64,000 bases of DNA from contig DASXVA010000012.1 of assembly GCA_036504515.1 (NCBI GenBank), forward strand, positions 310,001 to 374,000. Direction: 5' to 3'. This document shows, one piece after another, positions 1 through 8,315 of the stretch (the stretch's first letter is position 1; each line of letters opens with the position of its first letter). This DNA is from AWTP1-18 sp036504515 (lineage in GTDB: Bacteria > Pseudomonadota > Gammaproteobacteria > Burkholderiales > Rhodocyclaceae). The position numbers and the translations under genes were made by a program. Below the pieces are notes generated by a model. The model saw nothing but the letters and a program-made list of their open reading frames with translations. It did not search any database and was not told the origin of the DNA.

Positions 1-520
1 AGCCGACGATGCTGGCCTTGTCCACATAAATTTTGTCGGCAGCCACGGCAACGTAATAACCACCAGAAGCACAAATATCTTCCACCACTGCATACAGGGG
101 AATATCGGGATACTTGGCTCGCAACCGACGAATTTCGTCATTAATGATGCCGGACTGAACCGGGCTCCCACCGGGGCTGTTAATGAGCAAAACCACGCCG
201 GCTGTCCCTTTATCTTCAAAGGCAGACTGAAGGGCGCCATTGATGTTTTCGCCGCTGGCATCAGACTTGGGGGCAATCACCCCATCCAAGCGCACCAGAG
301 CCGTGTGCTTTTGACCTTCGGCCAATTTGTCCTTGCCGCCGCCCCACTCGAAAGCAGCACCCAGCAACAAAGTCAGATAAGCAAAACCCAGCAGCTTGAA
401 AAAAATACCCCAGCGACGGCGGCGGCGCTGCTCGGCAAGGCCATCCAGCGCGAGCTTTTCAAGCACCTTGCGCTCCCAGTTGGGATTTTCGTCGGCTATC
501 GGGGTGGGGTCGGACATCAT
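1..520 (-). CDS. sppA: S49 family signal peptide peptidase (SppA-like), 3' part outside window
   Basis: Partial gene read leftward; the C-terminal part lies beyond base 1. The visible ~173 residues have a charged N-terminus with an Arg-rich stretch, one membrane segment (GFAYLTLLLGAAF) and the S49 protease fold, including NSPGGS and ASGGYY; in short SppA proteins the Ser of ASGGYY is the nucleophile, and the paired Lys would lie in the missing part. S49 peptidases cut leftover signal peptides in the inner membrane. The start ATG overlaps the stop of the upstream Rieske gene (TGATG), so translation is probably coupled. A second ATG follows directly, so the start is uncertain by one codon. Confidence 0.88.
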   Translation of the reverse strand, partial: MMSDPTPIADENPNWERKVLEKLALDGLAEQRRRRRWGIFFKLLGFAYLTLLLGAAFEWGGGKDKLAEGQKHTALVRLDGVIAPKSDASGENINGALQSAFEDKGTAGVVLLINSPGGSPVQSGIINDEIRRLRAKYPDIPLYAVVEDICASGGYYVAVAADKIYVDKASIVG

Positions 521-885
521 CAACTTTCTTTTTCGAGGAGATACACATGACCATTACGTTCGACTATCGACAGACTGGTCAAGCCTTTGCCGTTACAACG
601 TCCGCCGAGACAAGCTCCCGATTCAGGCGCAAACAGGGCGCCATGGGTAGCGCAAACCAAGTATAAACCGCTGAAATCAAAGAACCGGCCTTCTTGCCAG
701 TCGATCTCGACAGGAACGTGGCTACAACGATTCAAATAGCCAAAAACCCGCCCTCGAAAACGAACAACAAAGGCTGGTTCTTCTTTATTCCGATAATTGA
801 CCTTGAAACGCACCCCTTCGCCGCAATCCTTGAGGGCATCGCTGGCGCAAATCAAGTGCTCCATCAGGCGTTCTGCTTCAGCCAT
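520..885 (-). CDS. Rieske [2Fe-2S] domain protein
   Basis: A 121-residue soluble protein that is almost entirely one Rieske domain. The cluster ligands are visible as CSH and CATH, 16 residues apart, which matches the Cys-x-His...Cys-x2-His pattern of NirD/ferredoxin-type Rieske proteins. No membrane segment is present, so it is probably a cytoplasmic electron carrier; its partner cannot be read from the sequence. It overlaps the HAD gene upstream and sppA downstream. The start at 885 has a GGAG eight bases upstream; an alternative ATG at 864 overlaps the HAD stop as TGATG, so the shorter start is also plausible. Confidence 0.85.
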   Translation of the reverse strand: MAEAERLMEHLICASDALKDCGEGVRFKVNYRNKEEPAFVVRFRGRVFGYLNRCSHVPVEIDWQEGRFFDFSGLYLVCATHGALFAPESGACLGGRCNGKGLTSLSIVERNGHVYLLEKES

Positions 886-1520
886 GCGGCCAGCTCCGGA
901 ACAGAATCAACGCACTGCAAGGGTGACAAGGCATCCAACCCAGAGCGAGGATGAGCGCCATAGCTCACCGCAACGGCCGGCACTCCGGCGTTATGGGCCA
1001 TCTGCACATCGTGACTAGTATCGCCGATCATCAACGTCGCTTCAGGTGTGGTGCCGAACTCTGCCATCAGTTCTTCCAGCATTTGCGGATGAGGCTTGGA
1101 AAAGCATTCGTCGGCACAACGGGTGGCATGGAAGCGGGGCCCCAGTCCACTCACTTCCAGCGCCCGATTGAGGCCGAGACGGCTCTTGCCGGTAGCCACG
1201 GCCAATAGATGACCGGCCCCAAGCAGCTCTTCCAGCAGCGCTTCTACTCCAGCAAACAGGACCAATTCATGATCCCGAGACAGATAGTGATGGCGATAGC
1301 GGTCCGACAACTCGCCATAACGCTCCCCGGGCAAATTGGGCATTGCATGACGCAGGGCATCTTCCAGGCCCAATCCAATAATGTGCCGCGCCCTTTCGTC
1401 GCTAGGGGGTTCCAGCCCCAGATCCCGAGCGGCAGCCTGGACTGAACTGGCAATCGTTGCTGCCGAATCCATCAACGTGCCGTCCCAGTCAAAAACGATC
1501 AAATCAAATCGCTTGGCCAT
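864..1520 (-). CDS. HAD-superfamily phosphatase, phosphoglycolate phosphatase-like
   Basis: 218 residues. Motif I of the HAD fold, DWDGTLMDS, sits near the N-terminus (the first Asp is the nucleophile); ATGKSR is motif II and GDTSHDVQMA supplies the motif IV acids. The cap region follows motif I, as in the Gph/PGPase subfamily. Such enzymes dephosphorylate 2-phosphoglycolate or other small phosphate esters; the true substrate is unknown. In many betaproteobacteria this gene follows rluC, as here, where it starts 17 bases inside the end of rluC. The ATG at 1520 was chosen because the longer reading lies wholly within rluC and has no homology to HAD proteins. Confidence 0.87.
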   Translation of the reverse strand: MAKRFDLIVFDWDGTLMDSAATIASSVQAAARDLGLEPPSDERARHIIGLGLEDALRHAMPNLPGERYGELSDRYRHHYLSRDHELVLFAGVEALLEELLGAGHLLAVATGKSRLGLNRALEVSGLGPRFHATRCADECFSKPHPQMLEELMAEFGTTPEATLMIGDTSHDVQMAHNAGVPAVAVSYGAHPRSGLDALSPLQCVDSVPELAAWLKQNA

Positions 1521-2466
1521 AGTCTTTTTTCTCCTGCTGATCCAACTTGGCCACAAAAGAAGCCAACTCAGGCGGCAAAGGTGCCTCAAGCCGAATGGAC
1601 TCATTCGTCAAGGGATGCTTGAAAGCCAGCTTGGCCGCATGAAGAAACATGCGTTTCAACCCGGCCTTTTGCAAGTCCTTGTTCAAGGGAAAATCCCCAT
1701 ATTTATCATCACCGGCCAAAGGGAATCCCGAATGGGTCAGATGAACGCGAATCTGATGGGTACGCCCCGTCTTTAGCTCCACCTCAACCAGACTGAAGTT
1801 TTCCCAGCGAGCTACCAGACGCACAATGGAATGGGCTTCCTTGCCTTCCGGAGAGACGAAAACCCGCCGCTCTCCCTCCGGGGTCAGAAACTTGTGTAGA
1901 GGAAAGCGGATATGCTGGGTCGGGTTCATCCAACGCCCCTTCACCAGGGCGTAATAACGCTTGGAAATACCACCATCCCGAAACAGGTCATGGAGTTTGG
2001 TCAGGGCTGAGCGCTTTTTGGCAACAATCAACAGCCCCGAGGTTTCCCGGTCAAGACGATGGGCGAGTTCAAGAAACTTGGCCAAAGGCCGAGCCCGACG
2101 CATCTGCTCAATCACCCCAAAGCTGACTCCGCTACCGCCATGAACAGCCGTACCTGCAGGCTTGTCCAGCACAATCAGAGCGTCGTCTTCGTAGGCGATG
2201 GCGAATTCCCGAGCAGGCACGGCAGGACCAGCCGCCTTTTCGGCAATCCGGATAGGAGGAACACGAACGCTGTCTCCCATCTGCAAACGATAGTCAGCCC
2301 CTACCCTACCCTTATTTACGCGCACCTCACCGCTACGCAAAATGCGGTAAACGTGGCTTTTCGGAACCCCCTTCGCCACGCGCAACAGGAAATTGTCGAT
2401 CCGCTGTCCTGCGGACTCTTCCCCTACCTCAAGCAGGGTCGCTGATTCTTTGCTTAAACCATTCAT
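1504..2466 (-). CDS. rluC: 23S rRNA pseudouridine synthase RluC
   Basis: 320 residues with an N-terminal S4 RNA-binding domain (GQRIDNFLLR...VYRILRSGEVRVN) followed by an RluA-family synthase domain. The signature HRLDRETSG carries the catalytic Asp, and KTGRTHQIRVH is the family's C-terminal motif. RluC modifies three uridines of 23S rRNA during ribosome assembly. It is the first gene of a leftward group (rluC, HAD, Rieske, sppA) divergent from rne, the same arrangement as in many proteobacteria. The ATG at 2466 is used; a TTG at 2478 with a nearby GAGG is an alternative start. Confidence 0.93.
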   Translation of the reverse strand: MNGLSKESATLLEVGEESAGQRIDNFLLRVAKGVPKSHVYRILRSGEVRVNKGRVGADYRLQMGDSVRVPPIRIAEKAAGPAVPAREFAIAYEDDALIVLDKPAGTAVHGGSGVSFGVIEQMRRARPLAKFLELAHRLDRETSGLLIVAKKRSALTKLHDLFRDGGISKRYYALVKGRWMNPTQHIRFPLHKFLTPEGERRVFVSPEGKEAHSIVRLVARWENFSLVEVELKTGRTHQIRVHLTHSGFPLAGDDKYGDFPLNKDLQKAGLKRMFLHAAKLAFKHPLTNESIRLEAPLPPELASFVAKLDQQEKKDYGQAI

Positions 2467-2915
2467 ATTGAAATACAATGCACCTCGGTTTGCCGTCCCG
2501 CGACGGTGTGCCCGATGGCCCGAAGCGGCATCGGTGGCACTGCTCCCGGGGTGTTGCCTGCATCCCTGATTGACCGTTCAGTTATACGGATCAAAGGTTG
2601 AGGCAGACATGGGGGCCAAGGTTTCGTTGCGTGACATTGCTGTTGCAACACTCCCGGCACCTGCGACCACGGGGTATCTCGCTCACCCGAAGCAGCGAGT
2701 CTACTTTAATTTGCACGCTTAACAGGCACCGACGATTGCGAAGCTCCGGTTCTTCTGGTCATCACGATGATAAGAAAACCTGAGTCACACAAGAAAAACC
2801 GACCGTTTGCTCAACCAACCTTAATGATTCAAATCCAATCACTGCAAACTGAGTCGCCCATCTCCTGATTTTTTCAGGGGATGCGTCGTGCCCTGCCCGC
2901 GTGCGGGAGCACTAC
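2467..2915 (+). promoter_or_regulatory. rluC-rne divergent intergenic region and rne 5' leader
   Basis: A 449-bp non-coding stretch between the divergent rluC and rne genes. It must hold both promoters, but no convincing sigma70 pair is readable. Close to rne, 2896-2907 forms a small GC hairpin (CCCGC/GCGGG) whose 3' arm overlaps the Shine-Dalgarno GGAG at 2906-2909. A weaker hairpin with a T-rich loop lies near 2866-2880. RNase E autoregulates through its own leader in Enterobacteria; a similar role here is inference only. Confidence 0.5.
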
Positions 2916-5651
2916 ATGAAACGCATGCTTTTCAATGCGACGCAGGCTGAGGAACTCCGCGTCGCGATTGTGGATGGTCAAAAACTTATTGACCTCGACA
3001 TCGAATCAGCCGCCAAGGAACAACGCAAGAGCAACATCTACAAGGCCGTCATCACCCGCATCGAGCCCAGTCTCGAAGCCGCCTTTGTCGATTACGGTGC
3101 TGAACGCCATGGCTTCCTGCCTTTCAAGGAAGTGGCCCGTTCCTATTTCCAACCCGATCTCGAACCTGGTCGCGCCAAGATCCAGGACGCCCTCAAGGTC
3201 GGCCAGGAACTGATCGTCCAGGTTGAAAAAGACGAGCGCGGCAACAAGGGCGCAGCCCTCACTACCTTCGTATCTTTGGCTGGCCGCTATCTGGTGCTGA
3301 TGCCCAACAACCCCCGTGGCGGTGGCGTGTCCCGCCGCGTTGAGGGTGAAGAGCGTCAGGAACTGCGCGAAGTCATGGATCAGCTCGACGTGCCCAACGG
3401 CATGAGCCTGATTGCCCGCACTGCCGGCATCGGCCGCAACGCCGAAGAACTGCAGTGGGACTTGAACTACCTGCTGCAACTGTGGACCGCCATCTCCGGC
3501 GCAGCCACCGGCCAGACCGGCGCCTTCCTGATCTATCAGGAATCCAGCCTGGTTATCCGCGCCATCCGCGATTACTTCCAGCCCGATATCGGCGAAATCC
3601 TGATCGACACCGACGACATCTACGAACAGGCCCAGCAGTTCATGGCCCACGTGATGCCGGGCAATGTGAACCGGGTCAAGCGTTACCACGATGACGTGCC
3701 CCTGTTCTCCCGCTTCCAGATCGAACACCAGATCGAATCGGCCTATTCCCGCCAGGTGAACCTGCCCTCCGGCGGCGCCATCGTGATCGACCACACCGAA
3801 GCCCTGGTTTCCGTGGATGTGAACTCCGGCCGCGCTACCAAGGGTAGCGACATCGAAGAAACCGCCTTCCGCACCAACTGCGAAGCTGCCGACGAAATTG
3901 CCCGCCAACTGCGCCTGCGCGACTTGGGCGGCCTGATCGTGATCGACTTCATCGACATGGAAAGCAGCCGCAATCAGCGTGAAGTGGAAAACCGCCTGCG
4001 CGACGCTCTGCACCACGACCGCGCCCGCGTCCAAACGGGCAAGATCAGCCGCTTCGGCCTGCTCGAACTGTCCCGTCAGCGCCTGCGTCCCGCCCTGGCT
4101 GAAACCAGCTACATCACCTGCCCGCGTTGTACCGGCACCGGCCACATCCGTTCCACGGAATCCGCCGCCCTGCACATCCTGCGCATCCTCGAAGAAGAGT
4201 CCATGAAGGAAAACACTGGCGCCCTGCACGTGCAGGTTCCCGTCGATGTGGGCACCTTCCTCCTCAACGAAAAGCGTGTGGACATCGCCCGCATTGAAGT
4301 GCGCCACCGCGTCAATCTGGTGATCGTGCCCAACCGTCACCTGGAAACCCCGGCCCACGAAATCATCCGTCTGCGCCACGACCAGCTCAACGCCGAAGGT
4401 CTGGCCCTGGCCAGCTACCAGATGGCCGAAATGCCCGTCGAATCCAGCATCTATCAGCCGCCGTCAGCCCAGAACGAAGCCAAGCCAATCAAGGCAGAAG
4501 CTGCCGTCAAGGGTATTACCCCCGACCAGCCCGCCCCCGTGGTCGAGCCCAAGGCACCGGCATCAAGCAAGGCAGCCAAATCTGAACCCGGCTTCTTCGG
4601 CAAGATCGTTGCATGGCTGACTGGCGACAAGCCTGAAGCCAAGCCCGTGACTGAACCCAAGTCCGGCAAACCCGGTCGCCGCGATGGCCGTGATCGCAAC
4701 GAACGTAATGACCGTGGCGAACGAGGCCGTGGCAACCGCAACCGCCGTGATGGCCGCGATGGAAATCGTGAGCCCCGCGAAGGTGGCGAACGCAATGAGC
4801 CCCGCCAACCCAAAGAAGCCCGCGAGCCCCGCCAGCCTCGTCCCGATGGACAGGCCGGTGAAGTTCGAGAAGGCCGCGAACGTCGCCCCCGCAATGAGCG
4901 TGGCGAACGCCAGCCCCGTGAAGGTGGAGAGCGTAGCAACGAAGCCCGTCAGCCTCGGGAACCCCGGGAGCCGAAAGAAGCCCGCGAACCCCGTGAGCCC
5001 CGGCAACCTCGGGAGCCCCGCCAGCCCCGTCCCGAAACGTCCAATACCGACGTAGATACGGACATTCAACTTGACCAGCTCGCCCAAGACGCCGCTACCA
5101 GTGCTGAAGGTGACAACCAAGAACGCCGCCGTGGCCGCCGTGGTGGTCGTGGTCGTGGAGAACGTGGTGAGCGTCGTGAACCCCAAGCAGCGGTTGAAGG
5201 TGAAACCACTGCCGAAGCGACGCCAGTCCAAACCTCTACTCCTGCCGTCGAAGCAACTCCCGTTGCAGTCGCCGTTGTTGCAGAAGTTGCTCAGCCCATC
5301 GTCACTCAGCCCGTTGCAGTTGAAGCCGCCCCTGTGGTTGCAGCACCTGCCGCTCCGGCTCCGGTGGAGTCTGCCCCGATAACCGTGGCTGAACCCGTTG
5401 CAGTCGCCCAGGCCCCAGCACCGGTTGTTACGCCCGTTGTCGTAACACCGGCTCCCGTCGTAGAAGCCGTCAAGGTTGATCTCAGCGCCAGCCTGGAACA
5501 GGTAGGTCTGGTAATGATCGAAACGGCAGCCGACAAGGCCAAAACCGTCGCCCCGATTGTTGTTCCTCCTCAGCCCTTGGGCCGCAAACCCAAGCCCCCT
5601 GTGGTAATCGCCGACGAGCCCCTGCAGATCGTGGAAACACGAGTCGAATAA
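2916..5651 (+). CDS. rne: Ribonuclease E
   Basis: 911 residues. The N-terminal catalytic half is typical: MKRMLFNATQ start, S1 domain (AAFVDYGAERHGFLP), the RNase H/DNase I-like core with the DVNSGRATKGSD and DFIDM acidic residues, and the Zn-link CPRCTGTG. RNase E makes the rate-limiting cuts in mRNA decay and processes rRNA and tRNA. The C-terminal third is low-complexity: an Arg/Glu/Gly/Pro tract (about residues 575-710) for RNA binding, then an RRGRRGGRGRGE box and an Ala/Pro/Val tract ending in an acidic tail. The start at 2916 follows a GGAG and matches the family N-terminus. The gene stands alone and ends at a strong terminator. Confidence 0.97.
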   Translation: MKRMLFNATQAEELRVAIVDGQKLIDLDIESAAKEQRKSNIYKAVITRIEPSLEAAFVDYGAERHGFLPFKEVARSYFQPDLEPGRAKIQDALKVGQELIVQVEKDERGNKGAALTTFVSLAGRYLVLMPNNPRGGGVSRRVEGEERQELREVMDQLDVPNGMSLIARTAGIGRNAEELQWDLNYLLQLWTAISGAATGQTGAFLIYQESSLVIRAIRDYFQPDIGEILIDTDDIYEQAQQFMAHVMPGNVNRVKRYHDDVPLFSRFQIEHQIESAYSRQVNLPSGGAIVIDHTEALVSVDVNSGRATKGSDIEETAFRTNCEAADEIARQLRLRDLGGLIVIDFIDMESSRNQREVENRLRDALHHDRARVQTGKISRFGLLELSRQRLRPALAETSYITCPRCTGTGHIRSTESAALHILRILEEESMKENTGALHVQVPVDVGTFLLNEKRVDIARIEVRHRVNLVIVPNRHLETPAHEIIRLRHDQLNAEGLALASYQMAEMPVESSIYQPPSAQNEAKPIKAEAAVKGITPDQPAPVVEPKAPASSKAAKSEPGFFGKIVAWLTGDKPEAKPVTEPKSGKPGRRDGRDRNERNDRGERGRGNRNRRDGRDGNREPREGGERNEPRQPKEAREPRQPRPDGQAGEVREGRERRPRNERGERQPREGGERSNEARQPREPREPKEAREPREPRQPREPRQPRPETSNTDVDTDIQLDQLAQDAATSAEGDNQERRRGRRGGRGRGERGERREPQAAVEGETTAEATPVQTSTPAVEATPVAVAVVAEVAQPIVTQPVAVEAAPVVAAPAAPAPVESAPITVAEPVAVAQAPAPVVTPVVVTPAPVVEAVKVDLSASLEQVGLVMIETAADKAKTVAPIVVPPQPLGRKPKPPVVIADEPLQIVETRVE

Positions 5652-5670
5652 GGGAATCTGTAGTCAACAA

Positions 5671-5698
5671 AAAGGGCGCCTTGCGGCGCCCTTTTTAT
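5671..5698. terminator. Strong bidirectional terminator between rne and the phosphatase gene
   Basis: Ten-base-pair stem AAAGGGCGCC / GGCGCCCTTT with a TTGC loop, flanked by a T-run on the plus strand and by A residues that give a T-run on the minus strand. It lies 20 bases after the rne stop and serves the convergent leftward gene as well. Confidence 0.93.
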
Positions 5699-5767
5699 TT
5701 TTGGCATCTGGATACGCTGGTTCTGTCCTCCAACGTAATCGAAACGTCTCCTACGTCATGGCGTGAC

Positions 5768-6280
5768 TCAGTGAAGCACTACCTCGCCTCCGGTCTTCGG
5801 GGGAGGGGAACCATAAGCCCGGATCAATCCTCTTGCTCCGGCCTCGGCCATGTCCAGTACCTGCTCAAATCCATTAATCCCGCCGTAATAGGGGTCTGGC
5901 ATTTCGGCCCCTTCATAACCATCAGCGTAATCGAGGAACAGGGCCAGCTTGCTACGGTGTTCCCGGGGACAACGCTCTTTCAGCAAGGCCAGATTACGCA
6001 AATCCATGGCAAGGATTCGATCAAAGTATTGAAAGTCATCGGCTCGCACCTGACGCGCCCGCTGCGCTGAAAGATCGTAACCCCGTCGCAAAGCTGCTTT
6101 CTGGGTTCGTTTATCAGGGGCATCACCCACATGGTAATCATGGGTGCCTGCTGAGTCGAGCTCAAAAAATCCAGCCAGACCGGCCTGTTCGATCAGCGCC
6201 CGGGTCACGCCCTCTGCCGTCGGTGAACGACAAATGTTGCCCATGCAGACGAATAAAATTCTGTGTTGAATGATATCCAC
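5768..6280 (-). CDS. Low-molecular-weight protein tyrosine phosphatase
   Basis: 170 residues. The P-loop CMGNICRS has the catalytic Cys12 and Arg18 (C-x5-R-S), and the general-acid Asp is in DPYYG near the C-terminus, so all LMW-PTP catalytic parts are present. These cytoplasmic enzymes dephosphorylate protein tyrosines; in exopolysaccharide clusters they partner a tyrosine kinase, but no kinase or polysaccharide genes are near, so this looks like the stand-alone housekeeping type. It is transcribed towards rne and probably ends at the shared terminator. The C-terminal dozen residues after AYGSPP are not conserved in the family. Confidence 0.92.
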   Translation of the reverse strand: MDIIQHRILFVCMGNICRSPTAEGVTRALIEQAGLAGFFELDSAGTHDYHVGDAPDKRTQKAALRRGYDLSAQRARQVRADDFQYFDRILAMDLRNLALLKERCPREHRSKLALFLDYADGYEGAEMPDPYYGGINGFEQVLDMAEAGARGLIRAYGSPPPKTGGEVVLH

Positions 6281-6509
6281 GGTACAGCCTCCTCGTCGTG
6301 CCTGTTATGCCGATTTGCCCTCAAGAGGAACAAACCTGACCAAGCTTTTGAGTGACCTTAATACACTCCCGCCAGAACCACAAGCCCAGCAACCATAAGT
6401 CATAAGACTTACGATATAAGGCAATAAGAAGAAGTCAGAAGTCGGGCGTTGTGGTCTTTGCGAAGAACGACCAGAAAGGAAACAGACCTGCGAAGGATCA
6501 AGCTAGGTC

Positions 6510-6594
6510 TGGTGCCCAGGAAGGGACTCGAACCCCCACGTATTTCTACGCCAGAACCTAAATCTGGTGCGTCTACCAATTTCGCCACCTGGGC
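6510..6594 (-). tRNA. tRNA-Leu (anticodon TAG)
   Basis: 85 bases including an encoded CCA. The acceptor arms GCCCAGG/CCTGGGC pair fully, the anticodon stem CCAGA/TCTGG encloses a loop with TAG, a long variable arm typical of class II tRNAs is present, and the T-arm has GTTCGAGTC. It would read CUN leucine codons. Confidence 0.97.
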
Positions 6595-6651
6595 AGGTGA
6601 GGGCGCGGATTTTAACCGCTTCGGGGCGGCTGCGGTTATCCTTCGCGCCCC

Positions 6652-7464
6652 ATGAGCGTCGATCATTACGAAAATTTTCCGGTTGCATCATTTCTGATGC
6701 CTCCGCCCCTGCGCAAACCCGTAGCAGCCATTTACTGGTTTGCGCGGACTGCGGACGATTTTTCCGACGAAGGCGATCTTGCGCCAGAGCAACGCATTGC
6801 CCTACTGCAAAACTATCAAACCGAGCTGGACCGTATCGAAGGCCACGAGCCCAGCGACAACCCCATCTTTCAGCGTCTGGCGCCGGTCATTGCCGAATAC
6901 AAGCTGCCCCTGCAACTCTTCCGCGACCTGCTCGATGCTTTTATCCAGGACGTGAGCAAGGACCACTACGCCGATTACGGTGAATTGTTGGACTACTGCC
7001 GCCGCTCCGCCGACCCGGTGGGCCGTCTGATGCTGCATCTTTTCAATGCCGCGACGGAAGAAAATCTGCGCCAGTCCGACGCTGTCTGCTCCGCCCTGCA
7101 ACTGATCAACCACTGGCAGGACGTGGCCGTGGATATGCAGAAAAATAAGGACGGCCGCATCTACCTGCCCCAGGATGACCTAGCCCGTTTCCAGGTCAGT
7201 GAAACCCAATTGCAACAAGGCCTCTGCGACGACAATTTCCGCGCCCTGATGAAGTTCCAGGTGGATCGCGCCCGGGCCCTGATGCTCTCAGGCGCTCCCT
7301 TGGGCCGTCGTCTGCCGGGACGGGTCGGCATTGAAATCCGTGCCATCATCGCCGGCGGACTGCGCATCCTCGCCAAGATCGAAGCTGTCGATTACGATGT
7401 GTTCCGCCAGCGCCCCAAACTCACCGCCTTCGACTGGCCCTTCATTCTTTTCAAAGCCCTATGA
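6652..7464 (+). CDS. hpnC: Squalene synthase HpnC (hydroxysqualene synthase)
   Basis: 270 residues of the trans-isoprenyl diphosphate synthase fold. The two Asp-rich motifs are visible as DDFSDEG and HWQDVAVDMQ, followed by GRIYLP. In hopanoid-type squalene synthesis, HpnD makes presqualene diphosphate from two farnesyl diphosphates, HpnC turns it into hydroxysqualene and HpnE reduces that to squalene. The order hpnC-hpnD-hpnE matches the standard cluster; the stop overlaps the hpnD start (ATGA). No squalene-hopene cyclase is in the window, so the end product is not shown. HpnC and HpnD are paralogues; assignment rests on gene order and on the DDFSDEG versus DDVVDE motifs. Confidence 0.92.
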   Translation: MSVDHYENFPVASFLMPPPLRKPVAAIYWFARTADDFSDEGDLAPEQRIALLQNYQTELDRIEGHEPSDNPIFQRLAPVIAEYKLPLQLFRDLLDAFIQDVSKDHYADYGELLDYCRRSADPVGRLMLHLFNAATEENLRQSDAVCSALQLINHWQDVAVDMQKNKDGRIYLPQDDLARFQVSETQLQQGLCDDNFRALMKFQVDRARALMLSGAPLGRRLPGRVGIEIRAIIAGGLRILAKIEAVDYDVFRQRPKLTAFDWPFILFKAL

Positions 7465-8315
7465 CTGCCAACGCCACCGCGACTTCCGCCGACGACTATT
7501 GCCAGCAAAAGGCCGCTGCCAGCGGTTCCAGCTTCTATTACAGCTTTCTCTTCCTGCCCCCGGAACGGCGCCAGGCCATCATGGCCCTCTACGCTTTTTG
7601 TCGCGAGGTGGACGACGTGGTGGACGAGTGCAGCGACCCTACCCTGGCCCGGGCCAAACTGGCCTGGTGGCGCACGGAAATCGCCGCCCTGTTCGCCGGC
7701 AAGCCGGACCACCCCGTCACCCAAGCCCTCGCCACGGCCATCAAGCGCTTCGCCATCACCCAAGAACTGCTGCAGGAAATCATCGACGGCATGGAAATGG
7801 ATCTGGACATGGCCCGCTATGCCAGCTTCAAGGATCTGAATCTGTATTGCTACCGGGTCGCCAGCGTGGTGGGCCTGTTGGCGGCGGAAATTTTCGGCTA
7901 CCAGGACCGGCACACCCTCAAATACGCCCATGACCTGGGCCTGGCTTTCCAACTCACCAACATCATCCGCGACGTGGGCGAAGATGCCCGCCGCGGCCGC
8001 ATCTACCTGCCCATCGACGAGCTACAGCAATTCAATGTTCCCGCCGCCGATCTGCTCGAAGCCCGCTACAGCGACAACTTCCGCGCCCTGATGGAATTCC
8101 AGGTGCAACGGGCCCAGTCCTACTACGACAAAGCCCTGGCGCAGCTGCCTGCCGTCGATCGCAAATCCCAGAAAGCTGGCCTGGTCATGGCAGCCATCTA
8201 CCGCACCACTCTTAACGAAATCGTCCACGATGGCTATCAGGTACTGGATCAGCGCCTGTCCCTGACGCCGGTACGCAAGCTGTGGATCGCGACCAAGACG
8301 TGGCTCAAGTATTAA
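7461..8315 (+). CDS. hpnD: Presqualene diphosphate synthase HpnD
   Basis: 284 residues, a paralogue of the preceding gene. Asp-rich motifs DDVVDE and NIIRDVGEDARRGRIYLP bind the Mg-diphosphates; YCYRVASVVG is also typical of squalene/phytoene synthases. It condenses two farnesyl diphosphates into presqualene diphosphate, the first committed step of squalene formation. Its start overlaps the hpnC stop by four bases and its end overlaps hpnE, so the three genes are almost certainly co-transcribed and translationally coupled. Carotenoid phytoene synthase is a relative, but the hpnC/hpnE neighbours argue against that role. Confidence 0.93.
   Translation: MTANATATSADDYCQQKAAASGSSFYYSFLFLPPERRQAIMALYAFCREVDDVVDECSDPTLARAKLAWWRTEIAALFAGKPDHPVTQALATAIKRFAITQELLQEIIDGMEMDLDMARYASFKDLNLYCYRVASVVGLLAAEIFGYQDRHTLKYAHDLGLAFQLTNIIRDVGEDARRGRIYLPIDELQQFNVPAADLLEARYSDNFRALMEFQVQRAQSYYDKALAQLPAVDRKSQKAGLVMAAIYRTTLNEIVHDGYQVLDQRLSLTPVRKLWIATKTWLKY

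Noticed and set aside
4670..5100. Repeated short units in rne that could look like a tandem repeat or CRISPR array
   Set aside because: The units are irregular and in frame with the RNase E Arg/Glu/Pro tail; there are no equal repeats with unique spacers.
6281..6509. Possible small genes between the phosphatase and tRNA-Leu
   Set aside because: Short frames overlap the tRNA and show no ribosome site or homology.
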